Below, piece after piece: positions 1 to 11,900 of a DNA stretch of 64,000 bases. Origin of the DNA: Phoronis australis (lineage: Eukaryota; Phoronida; Phoronidae); NCBI GenBank assembly GCA_002633005.1, contig NMRA01000367.1, positions 109,153 through 173,152 on the forward strand, read 5' to 3'. Numbering within the stretch: the stretch's first letter is position 1; each line of letters begins with the position of its first letter. The notes under the pieces are model-generated. The model was given only the letters and a program-made list of their open reading frames with translations. It searched no databases and was not told the origin of the DNA. Both the position numbers and the translations under genes were made by a program.

Positions 1-2000
1 TGAATGTTTTTATGCGAGAAGTAGCTAAGGAAGACTTAAGGAGTGATGCAATGCGAGGACAGAATGCCAGGTACAAACGTCAGTTCACAGTTCTTGTCAT
101 ATTGGGTTAACTGCTGAATCCCCTGCAATAGTCCTATATAACATGCAAAATTCTGAGAACCACTTTGCCGGTTGCGGCAGTGCCTTGCTGTTTGCTTGGT
201 GCTAGTGTTGAGCTGTGCTATAGAGAAGTGGTATATGAACATCGTTATTTAAACTTTGCTTCAGTTTTGTAAATGAAGGCTACGTGAATTTTTCATTCAT
301 TTTGATGAAATTCGCAGTTTTAAGTCCAAACCTTTGGCATTCCGTCTGTATGTCACACAATGTCGTTGGCATAATTTTTGTCGCTCATAGCACGATGTCG
401 GAGACATAGTATTCACAAAGGTCTGTCTGCATGTCACACTATGTCGTTGGCATGACATCTCTAAAGGGAATCTATTTTTTTCATATTTTGCACTGAGATG
501 TAGGTGGGACATCTTCAAGCGCCATTTGATATTGTTTTGGATAGGGATTCTGCCATGCTCTTAAATTCCCCTTGTATTTTTACAAACATTATTAATAGTT
601 GAGTTTTGTGAAGCAGTTGCCAGGCATATTTTTTGTGTGATGGTTTGCTCATTTCTTTTTGGTCTGGCCCTCTGGTTCATTTCTCATGTTGAGGACCAGG
701 CCATTGACTTGTTGCTGCTGTTAGTTTTGTAATTGATCTCATCTTAAACAAGTGTTGTATAATATTAAAACGGTTTTGTAAAGTAGATTATTGTACATAG
801 TTCATTAATACTTAGACTTATTGTACACTCTGCACATGCCATGCTGATGTTTAGTGTATACTTTGTTTCAGTGATTATTAAGTAATTCTGATGTTGATAT
901 AAGTTGATGCAATGTGAAGTTTCACTTTGTATTAAGATAATAAGAAATAAATATCTCTCTGCCTGTTGCATGTAACAGATGTGTCGATGGCTTTGCTTCA
1001 ACATATCTTGGCCACAAATTCGGCAGCAGTCAAGCTATATTCTTTACACCTTCCCTTGCTGGTAATGTTTGATTTGAAAAAAATAAAATTGAGAGGGGGG
1101 AGAGATCTCTTATTTATGCTTCTGCTGTATTAAAGAATTCTCTTAGCCCAGAAATTAAATGGCCCAATTCAATTAATACTGTTAAACTTAATAGTAAAAA
1201 GTGGCTGTAATTTACTTACCCATTCTTACACTTAACCTTTCTTAATTATGTCATTTTTCATTATTGTTCATGCACTCACTATTTACTATCATCTCTTTAT
1301 TTCACCTCTCCTGGTCAGAATTTAACCATTAACTTGTTATTAATTGCTGCTTTGTTACCTGTATCTAATTATTGTTTTATGTATTACATTCTACTGTATT
1401 GCATCCTGATGTTGAAGGCCCTTTAAAAGCATATTTTGGCTAAAAACAAATGTGATTAAAGATATGCATCGGTTTCTTCTATTATCACAATTGTAATGGT
1501 CTGTTTTTTACCTTGTTGTTGGTGTTGTTGCCGTTTTTCACATATGCGCTGATTTTAAATTTCGTACTCATATTTTGTCCCAAACAAATGCGATTAAAGG
1601 TACGCATAATTTTTTCTATCATCACAATGGTACTGGTGTGTTTTTACCTTCAACAATAAGTATTTTGTTGATCATATTTTGTTAACTTGGAAGCTTATAA
1701 CCTAAACATGTGTATATTACATGTATGTAAGTTGAGGTATTTATATATTTTGATGGGCAGCATTTACAGATGTGTATGTTTTAACAGATCTCACTTTGTC
1801 CCTAGGTTCTCAGTATTATTTTTTATAAACTAGAGTATTGTACAGTCATGTTTATTTTCTGGGTAAAGTTGTTTTCTTTTTCCTATTATATCTATTTGTA
1901 TGCATGTTTTAAAAATAAAAACTTGTGTGATTAGATATATTGCTTATCTTTCATATTACTTCATTTATTGTAAAATAATTGCAATGTAAGTGCAACCAAC
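1..2000. other. AT-rich stretch without a recognised gene
   Basis: No open frame here resembles a known protein. The stretch is AT-rich with several AATAAA-like signals (near 946, 1082 and 1914), so it could hold the 3' untranslated region of a plus-strand gene left of the window; that is inference. Two diverged copies of a ~75-bp segment sit at about 1435-1510 and 1570-1650, sharing the core ACAAATG-GATTAAAG. A second short duplication, built on TGTCACA-ATGTCGTTGGCAT, lies at 345-465. Confidence 0.35.
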
Positions 2001-2069
2001 CTATTGGGATGTAACGTTTCTAAAAAATTCGTTCTCAGCCAATGTAACTACCATATAACAGGTTTCTGG

Positions 2070-2850
2070 TTACTCCATATGAAAATCCAGGTCAAAACAA
2101 AGGTCACAAGTAGTCCTATTCAGTTGGAGAATTTTATGATGCCATCTTAACTGAGGCAGGCCAGCCAGCTGGCTCTCTATTGTGTTGGCAGGGAATGGGG
2201 TAATTGAAACTTGCGCTTCAGTTAACAATTCTAATTGGGTTTTGGCTTGAATTTTCAGCAGGGATAGATTCGTCATGTGTTCGCCAACTGCTGCGCCAAA
2301 GAGGTTGTCTAGGAAGGGTTTTAGCACCGTTCTGTAGTACTCACTGAAAGAAACAAGTATTGAGTACAAATACAACTCCGCACTACGTGAAATAGATTTT
2401 GGATATGAAGAAGATAGAGCCAAGTGGAAATACAAACCAGGATCAGTTTCTGTGCGATCGTAGACCCTCTGCTGTACTGGGTAAATTTGGCATGACCAAA
2501 AATAAGTTCTTTTTCGTTTCCATTGTACACAAGCATAAAAAAACGACATTATGTACAAACTGTGTGGAATTATAACTTATTACGTGAGTGTTTCTCCAGG
2601 AACGTTAGCCCTATGCTGCTGTTGTCTGGACTGCCGAGTGGTTTGCTCGTCTTGGAACCATTGTACCTAAACATCTTCGATGTTTGTTCCCAACCCTTGT
2701 ACTTCGTCAACTGCTGTGTCAATGAGCTTGTAAGCCTCTACAATGTCAGCAACTGGTTTCGCAGCTCAATTCGCACTAAGCCCCCTGATGTTGCCAAGTC
2801 CATTCAAAATACTTATATGCGCGACTAAATTCGATCCATTCATCATGAAC
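2070..2850 (-). pseudogene. Decayed hAT-type transposase fragment
   Basis: Minus-strand translation in changing frames gives pieces typical of hAT transposases of the DUF4371/ZMYM/P52rIPK type. First (about 2690-2800) comes ADIVEAYKLIDTAVDEVQ, the amphipathic helix before the catalytic core. Next (about 2590-2680) is RQQQHRANVPGET. Last (about 2230-2345) is EYYRTVLKPFLDNL. In intact members the RANVP and EYYR blocks are only a few residues apart. Here ~240 bases of unrelated sequence (2350-2590) separate them, and stop codons interrupt the first piece, one of them after LSAN. The element is therefore dead. No terminal inverted repeats or 8-bp target duplication were found. The family call rests on remembered motif order, not on a search. 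Confidence 0.6.
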
Positions 2851-3430
2851 TAATTCAAACCTACAGGAGATATCCCAGGACCTATTTGCATTTCTTGCAA
2901 TTTTCGGAATAAACGTCCCAATGTCTGAACGCTTGAAACCCCAAGTACTAACATTAAATAAATACCCATAGGTATGGGCGTTTCATCGGATGGGCCTTTC
3001 TGCAGAAATTCCCAGTATAGAAGACGGCAGTAGTGCTTCTTGCAGGTAGAAAAATGGTAGGTGTTGAGGTCGGAACTAGGACTCCTTAGGAGGCCTATTG
3101 AACATTGCACGAGTCCCGCAAGTCTTTTGAGTGTGAAAATACAGCCTCCCCGCAATTTCTGGTACTGTACACTGTTCGCCAATGCAGTCACTTTGTCAAT
3201 GCGAGTGCCTCCTTGGTCATTCTTTGTATAGACATAACTTGTTAGAATGCATCTTCAAACGGACTAGCGACCACACCACGGCGCCCATGACAATAGCAAT
3301 TCTTCGGAAAAACGAGTTCTTTTCATGTACATTGTATGCTATTGCGCAAGACAACTTTACTATACACCAGTCAAATTCGAGTTACACAGGTGTGGAGTAT
3401 AATGGAATGACACGGCATATGAGATGAGGT
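2850..3430. other. Noncoding, possibly hAT flank
   Basis: A 113-codon minus frame (3191-2850) and an 81-codon plus frame (3182-3427) are open, but neither resembles a family I know. They adjoin the hAT remnant and may be its untranslated or unrecognised part. Confidence 0.2.
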
Positions 3431-3784
3431 AAAAACGTTGCACGTCAATTCGCCTGAATATCAAGTTTGAGGCGCTGCAGTATTTCCCTTGATTAAATCA
3501 AAACATATCTTAGAGTAGAGAAGCTAGTTACCTAAAGAAATCAACTATAAGAGCTGCTCTTTCAGCGGTGGATCCATCTAAAATGCTTGGCTACTTCAGA
3601 AGTGTCGACGGATGCGCGCGCACAATTGATCTCAGCGCGTTTTGGCGTTGAGCCACGAAGAATCGAAATGCAATTCACAATGTAAAAATTATATTTTCAG
3701 AGTGAACGCCCCTCAATTTTTCCAAGTTGGTTTACTTGGGTTTTACACACGCTGGCGGTGTCGTTTTTGTTTTGCTGGAGACTT

Positions 3785-3860
3785 TTTTTATTTTTGGGTC
3801 CTGGCCCAAGGGGGGGGTTAAACCCCCTGAACATCCTCCGTAGATCCGCCCCTGGATTAC
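3785..3860 (-). repeat. Transposon terminal-type motif (GGGGCGGATC)
   Basis: On the minus strand the block reads CCAGGGGCGGATCTACGGAG, followed by a G-run and GGTTTAACCCCC. This phrase recurs at the ends of DNA transposons and MITEs in many animal genomes, and its translation is a common false protein. No partner terminus was located. Confidence 0.45.
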
Positions 3861-4267
3861 ATGCTCGTGGAAGAGTCGAGAAAAGTGTCGTATAGTATTA
3901 TTTTGATCTTGATTGTCTCTAACAGATGTAGTTTTGAAAATCAATATTTGGAAATAAGCACCCGTCACCGTAAGGTAAGGTTCCTTTGGCAACGGACTAT
4001 AGGGTACGTCTTGTCACAACGATGATGTCATTTGCGTCGATCAGAACGAGCGCCACCTAAAGTTTTTTCGGTGCTAATTGGGGTTACCGATTGGGTCGTA
4101 CGATAGAAATTGGCGTAATTAGCTAATGTCAGGAGTAAAGGAAGGGATGATATGTTTGTGTCGATCAATGATACATATTATTAACATGTTCAAAAGTCAT
4201 TTGCCCGTCATATGGGGACCTTAAAGTAACTTTGGCGAAGACCTCTAACACCAATATTTGGTCGTCG

Positions 4268-4535
4268 TTAACTTTTTCACCACGCGCGCGATAACCATAA
4301 ATTATTTCAACATAGTCAGCTCAGTCAGGCAAAGGCTAGCGCGACACTTGCAAAATAGTATATGGGAGGGTATCACTATCCGGAGTCATGGGATGTGTTA
4401 ATTATAACTCCTTATTCTTATACGTATGGTTCATTTGATTTTATTTGCTGTATTTTGAAATGAATAATTTTGGGGATGTACTAGTTATCGCCCCAGCATG
4501 CCAGGGCGATGTAATTGACTAGTCAAAATACTGAT
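4268..4535 (+). repeat. Dispersed repeat, copy 1 (partner at 52.5 kb)
   Basis: The stretch from TTAACTTTTTCACCACGC to CAGGGCGATGTAATTGACTA is repeated in the same orientation at 52504-52865. Shared blocks include ACACTTGCAAAATAG, TTCATTTGATTTTATTT and GGGGATGTACTA. The second copy is longer because of internal insertions. Family unknown. Confidence 0.75.
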
Positions 4536-5326
4536 TTTCAGACAATTCAGCTGTAACCACTCAAGGTATATTCACTGAAGCCCGACTTTTGCACGCTCAG
4601 GAATCCTTAAAAAAGCTCTCTTAGTTTTTAAATTCTTGGAAGGCCGATGCTGGTAGTCGGTGCGCCGGCAGAATGGCGTGTGAGAACCAAAGTATTGCGC
4701 GTCATTAAAAGTTGAAAGGTTTGGGAAATAAAACAGAGTCCAAAATCATATCCATTCTGTGAACATTTGTACTACTACCACGTAACCTGTTTTCATTGGC
4801 CAAACTTCGGCTAATGGTCGCAGCTGAAATTACGTGTACAACGTTACCTCGAGAAAAATTTGACTATCGTTACTCACTGTTCAACATGATTACAGGTCAT
4901 TAGCTATGATGACCATTTGATTAAAAAATGATTTTATTATTCGGAGCTTGAAAGTCTGTGACCTCACTGTGTATTGACCTAATATTCCTGGCTTGGTAAC
5001 AAAATATTTGTTTCTACTTAGAGATAGCATGTTTCTCGGAATTCCACTGTGCTTAGATAGCAAACAACGTACACAAAACGCACGCTTATGGGCTAACAAC
5101 AATTCTAAATCATTAAATTATTGTTTTTACCCATTCTTTGGCTATGCTTTACGGGCTAACGAGTTTTTCTTAAAATCATTTTCCTCGCCAAGCTGATGTT
5201 GTCGTAGAATTTCCTGAAAATTTAGATAAAAACAGATAGTTAATTTACCTCTCTTGAGTAGTTGATTACTAGAAATACAAACAGAAGCACATATAGCACA
5301 TATGCTATTCTTGTAACAAACCTTAC

Positions 5327-5671
5327 ACGGGTTCCTTAACTTCAGAAGTCTTTGTCTGTACTGGGACGCATCGATGTCGTTACTAGCGTAACAGGTAAAT
5401 GGATAAATCTGACCGTGGAATGATGAAGCCAAAGTTATGTTACGACTAAACACGAGACTCCCTTCACCCGAACGTTGATAACTGGTTGTAATACTTTGGA
5501 CGTAGTTGATTTCCGACACTGTATTCCAAGCGATGACTGCTCCCGGCTTCACGCTGTCCGTTAGGCATGTGAATGTGTAATTAAGTCTGGGCAAGAGAAC
5601 GACCTCGTCGAAACCGGCTTCAAACTCGTAGCGACCTCCATCAACATTGAAAGTTAAACTGGAAGGCCCAC
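5327..5671 (-). CDS. Ig-domain exon 3
   Basis: Acceptor CCCTTTTAG and donor T|GTAAGG bound a 345-base phase 1-1 exon. It begins GPSSLTFNV and contains [18 protein letters not shown] (first Cys and Trp), [13 protein letters not shown] and [10 protein letters not shown] (second Cys). Asn-X-Ser/Thr sites are present (NYT, NIT). It is more like Ig exon 1 than Ig exon 2, sharing DSVKP/NDVKP and F-RNIT-ASF, which suggests a domain-level duplication. Splicing to the next plausible acceptor (about 5214) would create TGA across the junction. Confidence 0.82.
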
Positions 5672-5864
5672 CTAAAAGGGTGGTACGAATGCAATTTGGA
5701 AAGTACATTACCTAAGAATGTGGTCATCGCTCCATGAGCAAGATGTTTCGTCGATGACTAATACAGTAGTTCACAAAATAAACCTGGTCCCGGTTACATA
5801 AACGTCTGTATAACTATCCGGAGGAAAAGAGCTTATATATGTATACATATATATATATATATAC

Positions 5865-5944
<80 letters not shown>

Positions 5945-8900
5945 ACAGAATTGATTGAACACACAACACTTTTTATTGCTGACTGTTTTTATTCCGTTTT
6001 GTTCATATCCTCGGAATAAAACTCTACTCTCAACGGATCATAGATGAACTAACTGGCCTAGCGACATAATGAAAAGGCACACGATATTTTGAATTATACA
6101 TTTACATGATTCATTCTCAAGTGAACATAAAATGACGCAGTAATGTTCACTTGAGGATGAAACAAGTATGTTTCGAAATATCGTGTACCTTTTAATTACG
6201 TGGCTAGGTCAGTTACTTCATGTACTGTATGTTCAGTTGAGAGTAGAGTTTTTATTCGAAGATATGAATGAAACGAAATCAAGACTGTCAACAATGAAAA
6301 GTGTCCTGCCTTCAATCATATCTGTATATCCACCAACATGCTCCAGAAGTAAAGCTACCCCTTTATACACATATGTACATGTATCCATGTGCATACATAT
6401 ATTGAAAAACACATGTAGCCTAGGTATGTATGTGTGTTGAATATTTTATTTAGAAATGCAAATATGTATCAATACATTCATACATATAGGCCATATATGT
6501 AGGAGGACACAGTTTACGAAACTGAGTTGTGAAGCACTTTGAATCTTGCAAAATAACCACTAACAGTAGTTTTGAGACCGAAAATCCATGTGAAAGTCAT
6601 TGTAACCTTTAAATTTATCGTAACACAGGGAAGCACTTTTGTCGGACATCTTGGAATCTAAAAAAGCCAAGCCAGTGCCAAGGAGCCCCTCGATTTCTTC
6701 ATGATTGGAACATCTCTAGGCTATGGAGACGGACAATGCATGTTTCATTTGCTACGCTACCGGCCTGCACTGTAGGTAAGAATAAGTTTAAATTTCCCAT
6801 GTTTACCAAAGTCAATTTTCGCAAAACATAGGAGTAGGCAGCTCGAAAGTATGGCTAACAAAAGCCCAATATTCATCCACAACAATCGTCAATTGTCACG
6901 AAAAAGCTTCCCGTTTTGGATCAGTGCTTAGAATTTCACGTTAATTCAGACATCTTGACAAGGGTTGAGCTTGTCGTGAACATTGCATCTGGCTAAATTC
7001 CTGACCTAAATACCCTTGTACGCGTTTCGTAATTCACATCAGGCATAACGTTCGAGGAAAGGCAGTGTCTTGTCCATGATGAACCAAAAGAATATTAGCT
7101 TAGCGACTTACATCTACCAACTAATGTCCATGAATTCGATGTCCATGGAATGCCATGGTCTAGACTGTTACGCGCATGGCAGCTTACTATTTGATTAATA
7201 TCTGCGTTTGTGAACGTGAAGACAAGCTCTCGCCTGGACAAAAACACATCGCCTTTTGACTGTGCCAGGTGTGTCAATGCTAACTGATGATCATCAGGAA
7301 TTTGTGATGCGTTCCAAAGGATTTCTGCGCGTGGCATCGAAGCATCCGACTGACATTCAAAAGAGTATTGCGACTTCGGAACTAGTACGTATTCATTGTT
7401 CAAGAATGGATACGCGTATCTTCCCGAAATTACTCTCAAGTTGACTGCCGATGGTCCAACTGTAATAACAACGATTTGAAGATATAAACGATATAAATGT
7501 ATAAGGCTAACTGCTCGAAAACACTGACTGAGATTTTCAACCTAATAGTGTAGTGTAATGATATGTAAAATAATGTAAAAAAATATTTTTGTAAATGCAC
7601 ATAACGCGTGTGCAAATATCGAGTCTCACATTTGGTAAACACTTGCGGGTAGAGGGAGCAACTCGGAAGTTCCATATACATGTAACTACAGATTGCTGTG
7701 ACTCGATACTGCTGTACCTGCCATTTGGATTCTGGATGTGTCAAAGGTGCTCAGTCGTCGGCAAGAGTAAATAGAAACGTGCTAGTATACATTTCAATTT
7801 TGCCGCAGTTAATGTTTTCATCTCAACATCAATAACTTGTTTCAAATTTAATTGCTTATTTCCAAGCGATAAAACACCTTTTCATTGCACTATCATCAAA
7901 GTTAGTGTTCCCGTGGGCTTTGTGTTGCCTTGTGACGTATCCTAAATATGGCTCTTTTTCAAAAGCAATACGAACACATTCTTCCAAAAAACACATAGCC
8001 ACATCTATCGTTCCCAATTTAAACGCAAAACATGAAATGTCAATTGTCAAGATTGTGCTCCTTGAATTCGGTGCAACGAATAGAATCGTCGCGTTTCGAA
8101 GTTGTTCGCAATGTATTACGCAAAGTCTTCGGTGTGCACATCCTACCTTTCAAAATAATTTAACGTCTTACTTCCTTGCCAATACAGTATTTATAACGTT
8201 TGGGAGCTTAGATAGCAACGCTGTGATTCTCACGACTCCAAGAAATGAAGTTGTTACGTCTACGTGGCCTGAACTTACATGCACTCCGGAACTTTAAGGT
8301 TTTGCTGCATCTTTTAAGTTCGTCAACGGTGTTATGGGCATAACATGTGAAAGAGACGACATTGCGACGGAAGGATGCGACGAATGTGATATTCCGACAG
8401 AAAACAAAGCTTCCTGCTGTCAATCCCGGAGATCTGGTTTGATTCAATTGGACGGAATTGACTTTGGTGGACGTTCTCCAAGTAATCCTTGCGTTTGGTT
8501 TCACGTCGTTCGTATTGCAGCTTATTGTGTACTGGACATTGGTTTGCAATATCACTACTTCATATCTACCCGGTTTGTACTCGTACTTTCCTCCCGTGAT
8601 TGAAAATTTAAGTTCGGATGGACCTTCTGTAATATCATTTGGACTCTAGTAAGAAAAGACAAATTTAACTTGCGCTTGAAAATGCGCAAGCCGATCAACG
8701 CTCATGTCTTCATGAACTCGCCATCGTAAGTGGCCTTTTCTCAAGGATTAGAGAGCATTCGGTTACCTTGTTGGCAACCAGCATTCCATCTTTTTTAAGA
8801 ACGACACTGCGTAAAAATCCGATAAGCGCTAAATTATTGACAACGCTCTTGACGTTTGTACATCCTTTTTATGATTGAGGTCATCTTTACGAAAGCGACC

Positions 8901-11900
8901 GGTCGTTTACACACATTTACAGCTTTGCTTACGCAATTTGCATGTGATAACAATGAAACAACCTAAAAAAGCAAAATGAACCGCGTGTGAGTTTACATTA
9001 GAAGAAAAATGCAACAAAAGTTGTGCCATTGCCGCTACATTGTATAACCCTACTAGTTCTCAACGCAAAATTAACGTTATACATGTAGTTGTCCGAGCAT
9101 CTTCGCGTAATGTAATTCTGGAACAACACAGGCGTGTAAATGAAATTATTTGGAAAGGCGAATGACTGCACACAGATATTGACCCGGGGCTGCTTCTAGT
9201 TGAAACAACTGCTGCGATGAAACGTCACATAAAAACACTATACCGCACCAGGGAATTCAATTCCTATAGACTTTTGTTTTGTTATAGAGCAAAGGTTCTC
9301 GAAGAAGTCGAAAAACTAAGAAGGAATTGGCACACGGAGGAGGCGAAGGAATTGATAGAGGATTCTGGTTTTCAATCTCGTGAAATTAATTTCTCGGACT
9401 CCTGGTAGTTCAGTGGATTGCCTAAAGCTTTACAGTCGACCATGCGATTGTAATCACGGGTGGCAGACACCCAAGTTGTGTTACCGGCTGTATGAAAGAT
9501 TGATTACATGCACCTACATGTATAATCTAGGCATGTGACACATAACGTACATGTAAGCATAACCACCAAGTAACCAACCAAAGGGAAAAGTAGTCTTGCA
9601 AAAATCACTGCTTGTGTGTACACATGGTGAAAAGCATATTTAATATTGAAAATAACTCGTGTCTTTCCAAGGAGAAAACTAATAAAAATGGGAACATATC
9701 CCTTTGCTCAATCGATGCATTACGCCGTCTTTTTCCTTTTTGGCACGGACAATTGCGAAATAAACAACGCTGCTACACGTATTCTCATTTGCGCACGTAA
9801 AACAGCTGTTAATCATGACAGCAATTTTTTGATTAATACTGTCTTGGGATATGAGAAGTATGCGTTGACTTCGGTGAATGTCAATATTTGTATACGCTGC
9901 ATTGTAACCCGCAAATCACTATTTCATCATAACTGACCAGGGGGACGTGTTGTGACTGAAGCGAGTGTTGAGGGAATAGCCTTTGCTTCAGTCGGCTGGC
10001 TTGTGGTTGACACAGTAGTGACGCCACCTGTAACGATTATTGCCATAAAATGTCACAACTATGTCATATAAGTGTAACTATTACGTTAGTGGCAGTTCTA
10101 TTCGTGACAGTGAAATCCGTTATAGTAAATGCAAAAACCACAAGGCAAGGGCAGTCGATAGTGATTGCTACGACAATAAGATATTCTGCCAGCGTTAGTA
10201 GCCAAAATTTTTAGATTGATTTTTTACTACCCTTCAATGAAATACATTTACTGGAAGGTGTGCCTAGCCTTTGTACTTGTAAGCACATCAGATGCAAAGT
10301 TTAATTTTAAATTGTCCCCGAATAAAAAGCGCTAGTGAAAATCAGCAGAATGGATATGACCGGATTTTCATAGATGTCGTCACGGATTTTATTTATTCAT
10401 TTTTACTTTTTGTTTATTTTTTGGTTACAAGTATACAAATTAATATTCACCTATTTCACGAACGCGGGGCGCTGCTGTCGTGTTGATCGAAAACGAGGCG
10501 CCTTGACAAATATGGCATCGTCCTGCAAGGTGGTGTGGTCAAAAGACTTATCAACGTTACCAAAAATCAAGTTGTCTGATGTTGAATCGATCTCCAAAAA
10601 CATACCAATACGCACGGCAACTCACTTTTACCCTCCTCCGCCATCCCTCTGTAGTTTCCCCTTTTTGGAAAAGTGTGGAAGTCAGGGACTTTACCCAGGC
10701 TTTTAGTCTTGAAAAATCCTGCTCGCCAGCTGGGCGACTGCCGGAGCCAGAAAATCTACTCGCCCGAAGTTCAGTCACCCGTCCGTTGGTGCCAGTCACC
10801 ACAAACTTGCTAACATCATCGTTTCGTGCACTGATGTCATCATCTATTAGGGCCACCGTTTTTGCCCTAATGATTAACGCCCAGGGGGACGCTTTTTGTA
10901 GTCTACGGCGGTTAAAACTCGGTCTCCGTTGTGACGTATGTGTACCCTATGACAGACTTACTACAAAATTGTGGTGCATTGCTATCAAACTCTGTTGTTA
11001 ATCTTTAAAAAAAATGTGCTGAAATCCCAGGGCGAAAACTTGCCGACTGATGCATCGCTGCTTCGCGATCGTCGACAGGACAACTGAATCTTAAATTCAT
11101 GATAAAAACAGCACAAGGAGGAGGAAAATTATTCACATTCATCTGGGAAACGATATATAGTGCTTTTGCGCTTTGAAACTCGCTCGGTCATCTGGGCGAC
11201 CGGCAAGTCAACTTCTACTCGCCCAGCACCATTTTTACTCGCATTGGCGACTGGGCGAGTTGCTAAGTATATCCCTGGGAAGGATACCGACGAGTTGGAA
11301 TTGGTACGTTCAGGCACTGCACAGTACACCATAAAGGCCAGCTGATGACCGCTCACGAGGTTTTATCAATGTGCCTCGTTTTCGATCAGTATTTAAAGAT
11401 GGCGCGGGAAGATGGCGCTTTCGTGAAATAGGTGAACAAACACACTGAAATTACATTACAAAAAGGCTTCATAACAGAATTGAAACATTTATGGTTTTGG
11501 CTTGTTCTGAAAAGCTGAAACCCTGAAAAAAGTAGGGCCATTTCCGCTATGGCCCTACTTGTTCTCTATGCAAAATACATTCTATAGTTTCCGAGTATTT
11601 TCTCCTAATGATATTCCAATGAATCTGGGGTAATACAGGTGTGAAAATGCAGTTAATTTCAGGCAAACGCGACTGATTCCATGCAGGTATGGATTTTACG
11701 AGTAATTGCGATCTTAGTACCTCAGAATATTCGCTGTATTAACAAATGGACAATTGTGTATGCGATATTGATTAAATCACAGTGACGGAACAACCATGGG
11801 ATTTTTTTTAGGAAAACAGCTTCGCCATTTTTCTTTTGTCCATTATTACCAACCTCTATAACCGTAAATTTCTTGGCAACCTATCGGTACAACCTTTAAC

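Noticed and set aside
3732-3992. Gly-rich minus-strand peptide (GRIYGGCSGGLTP)
   Set aside because: Known artefact of translating a common transposon end; no gene structure around it.
5771-5962. Minus-strand frame of alternating Tyr-Ile
   Set aside because: Translation of the TA microsatellite.
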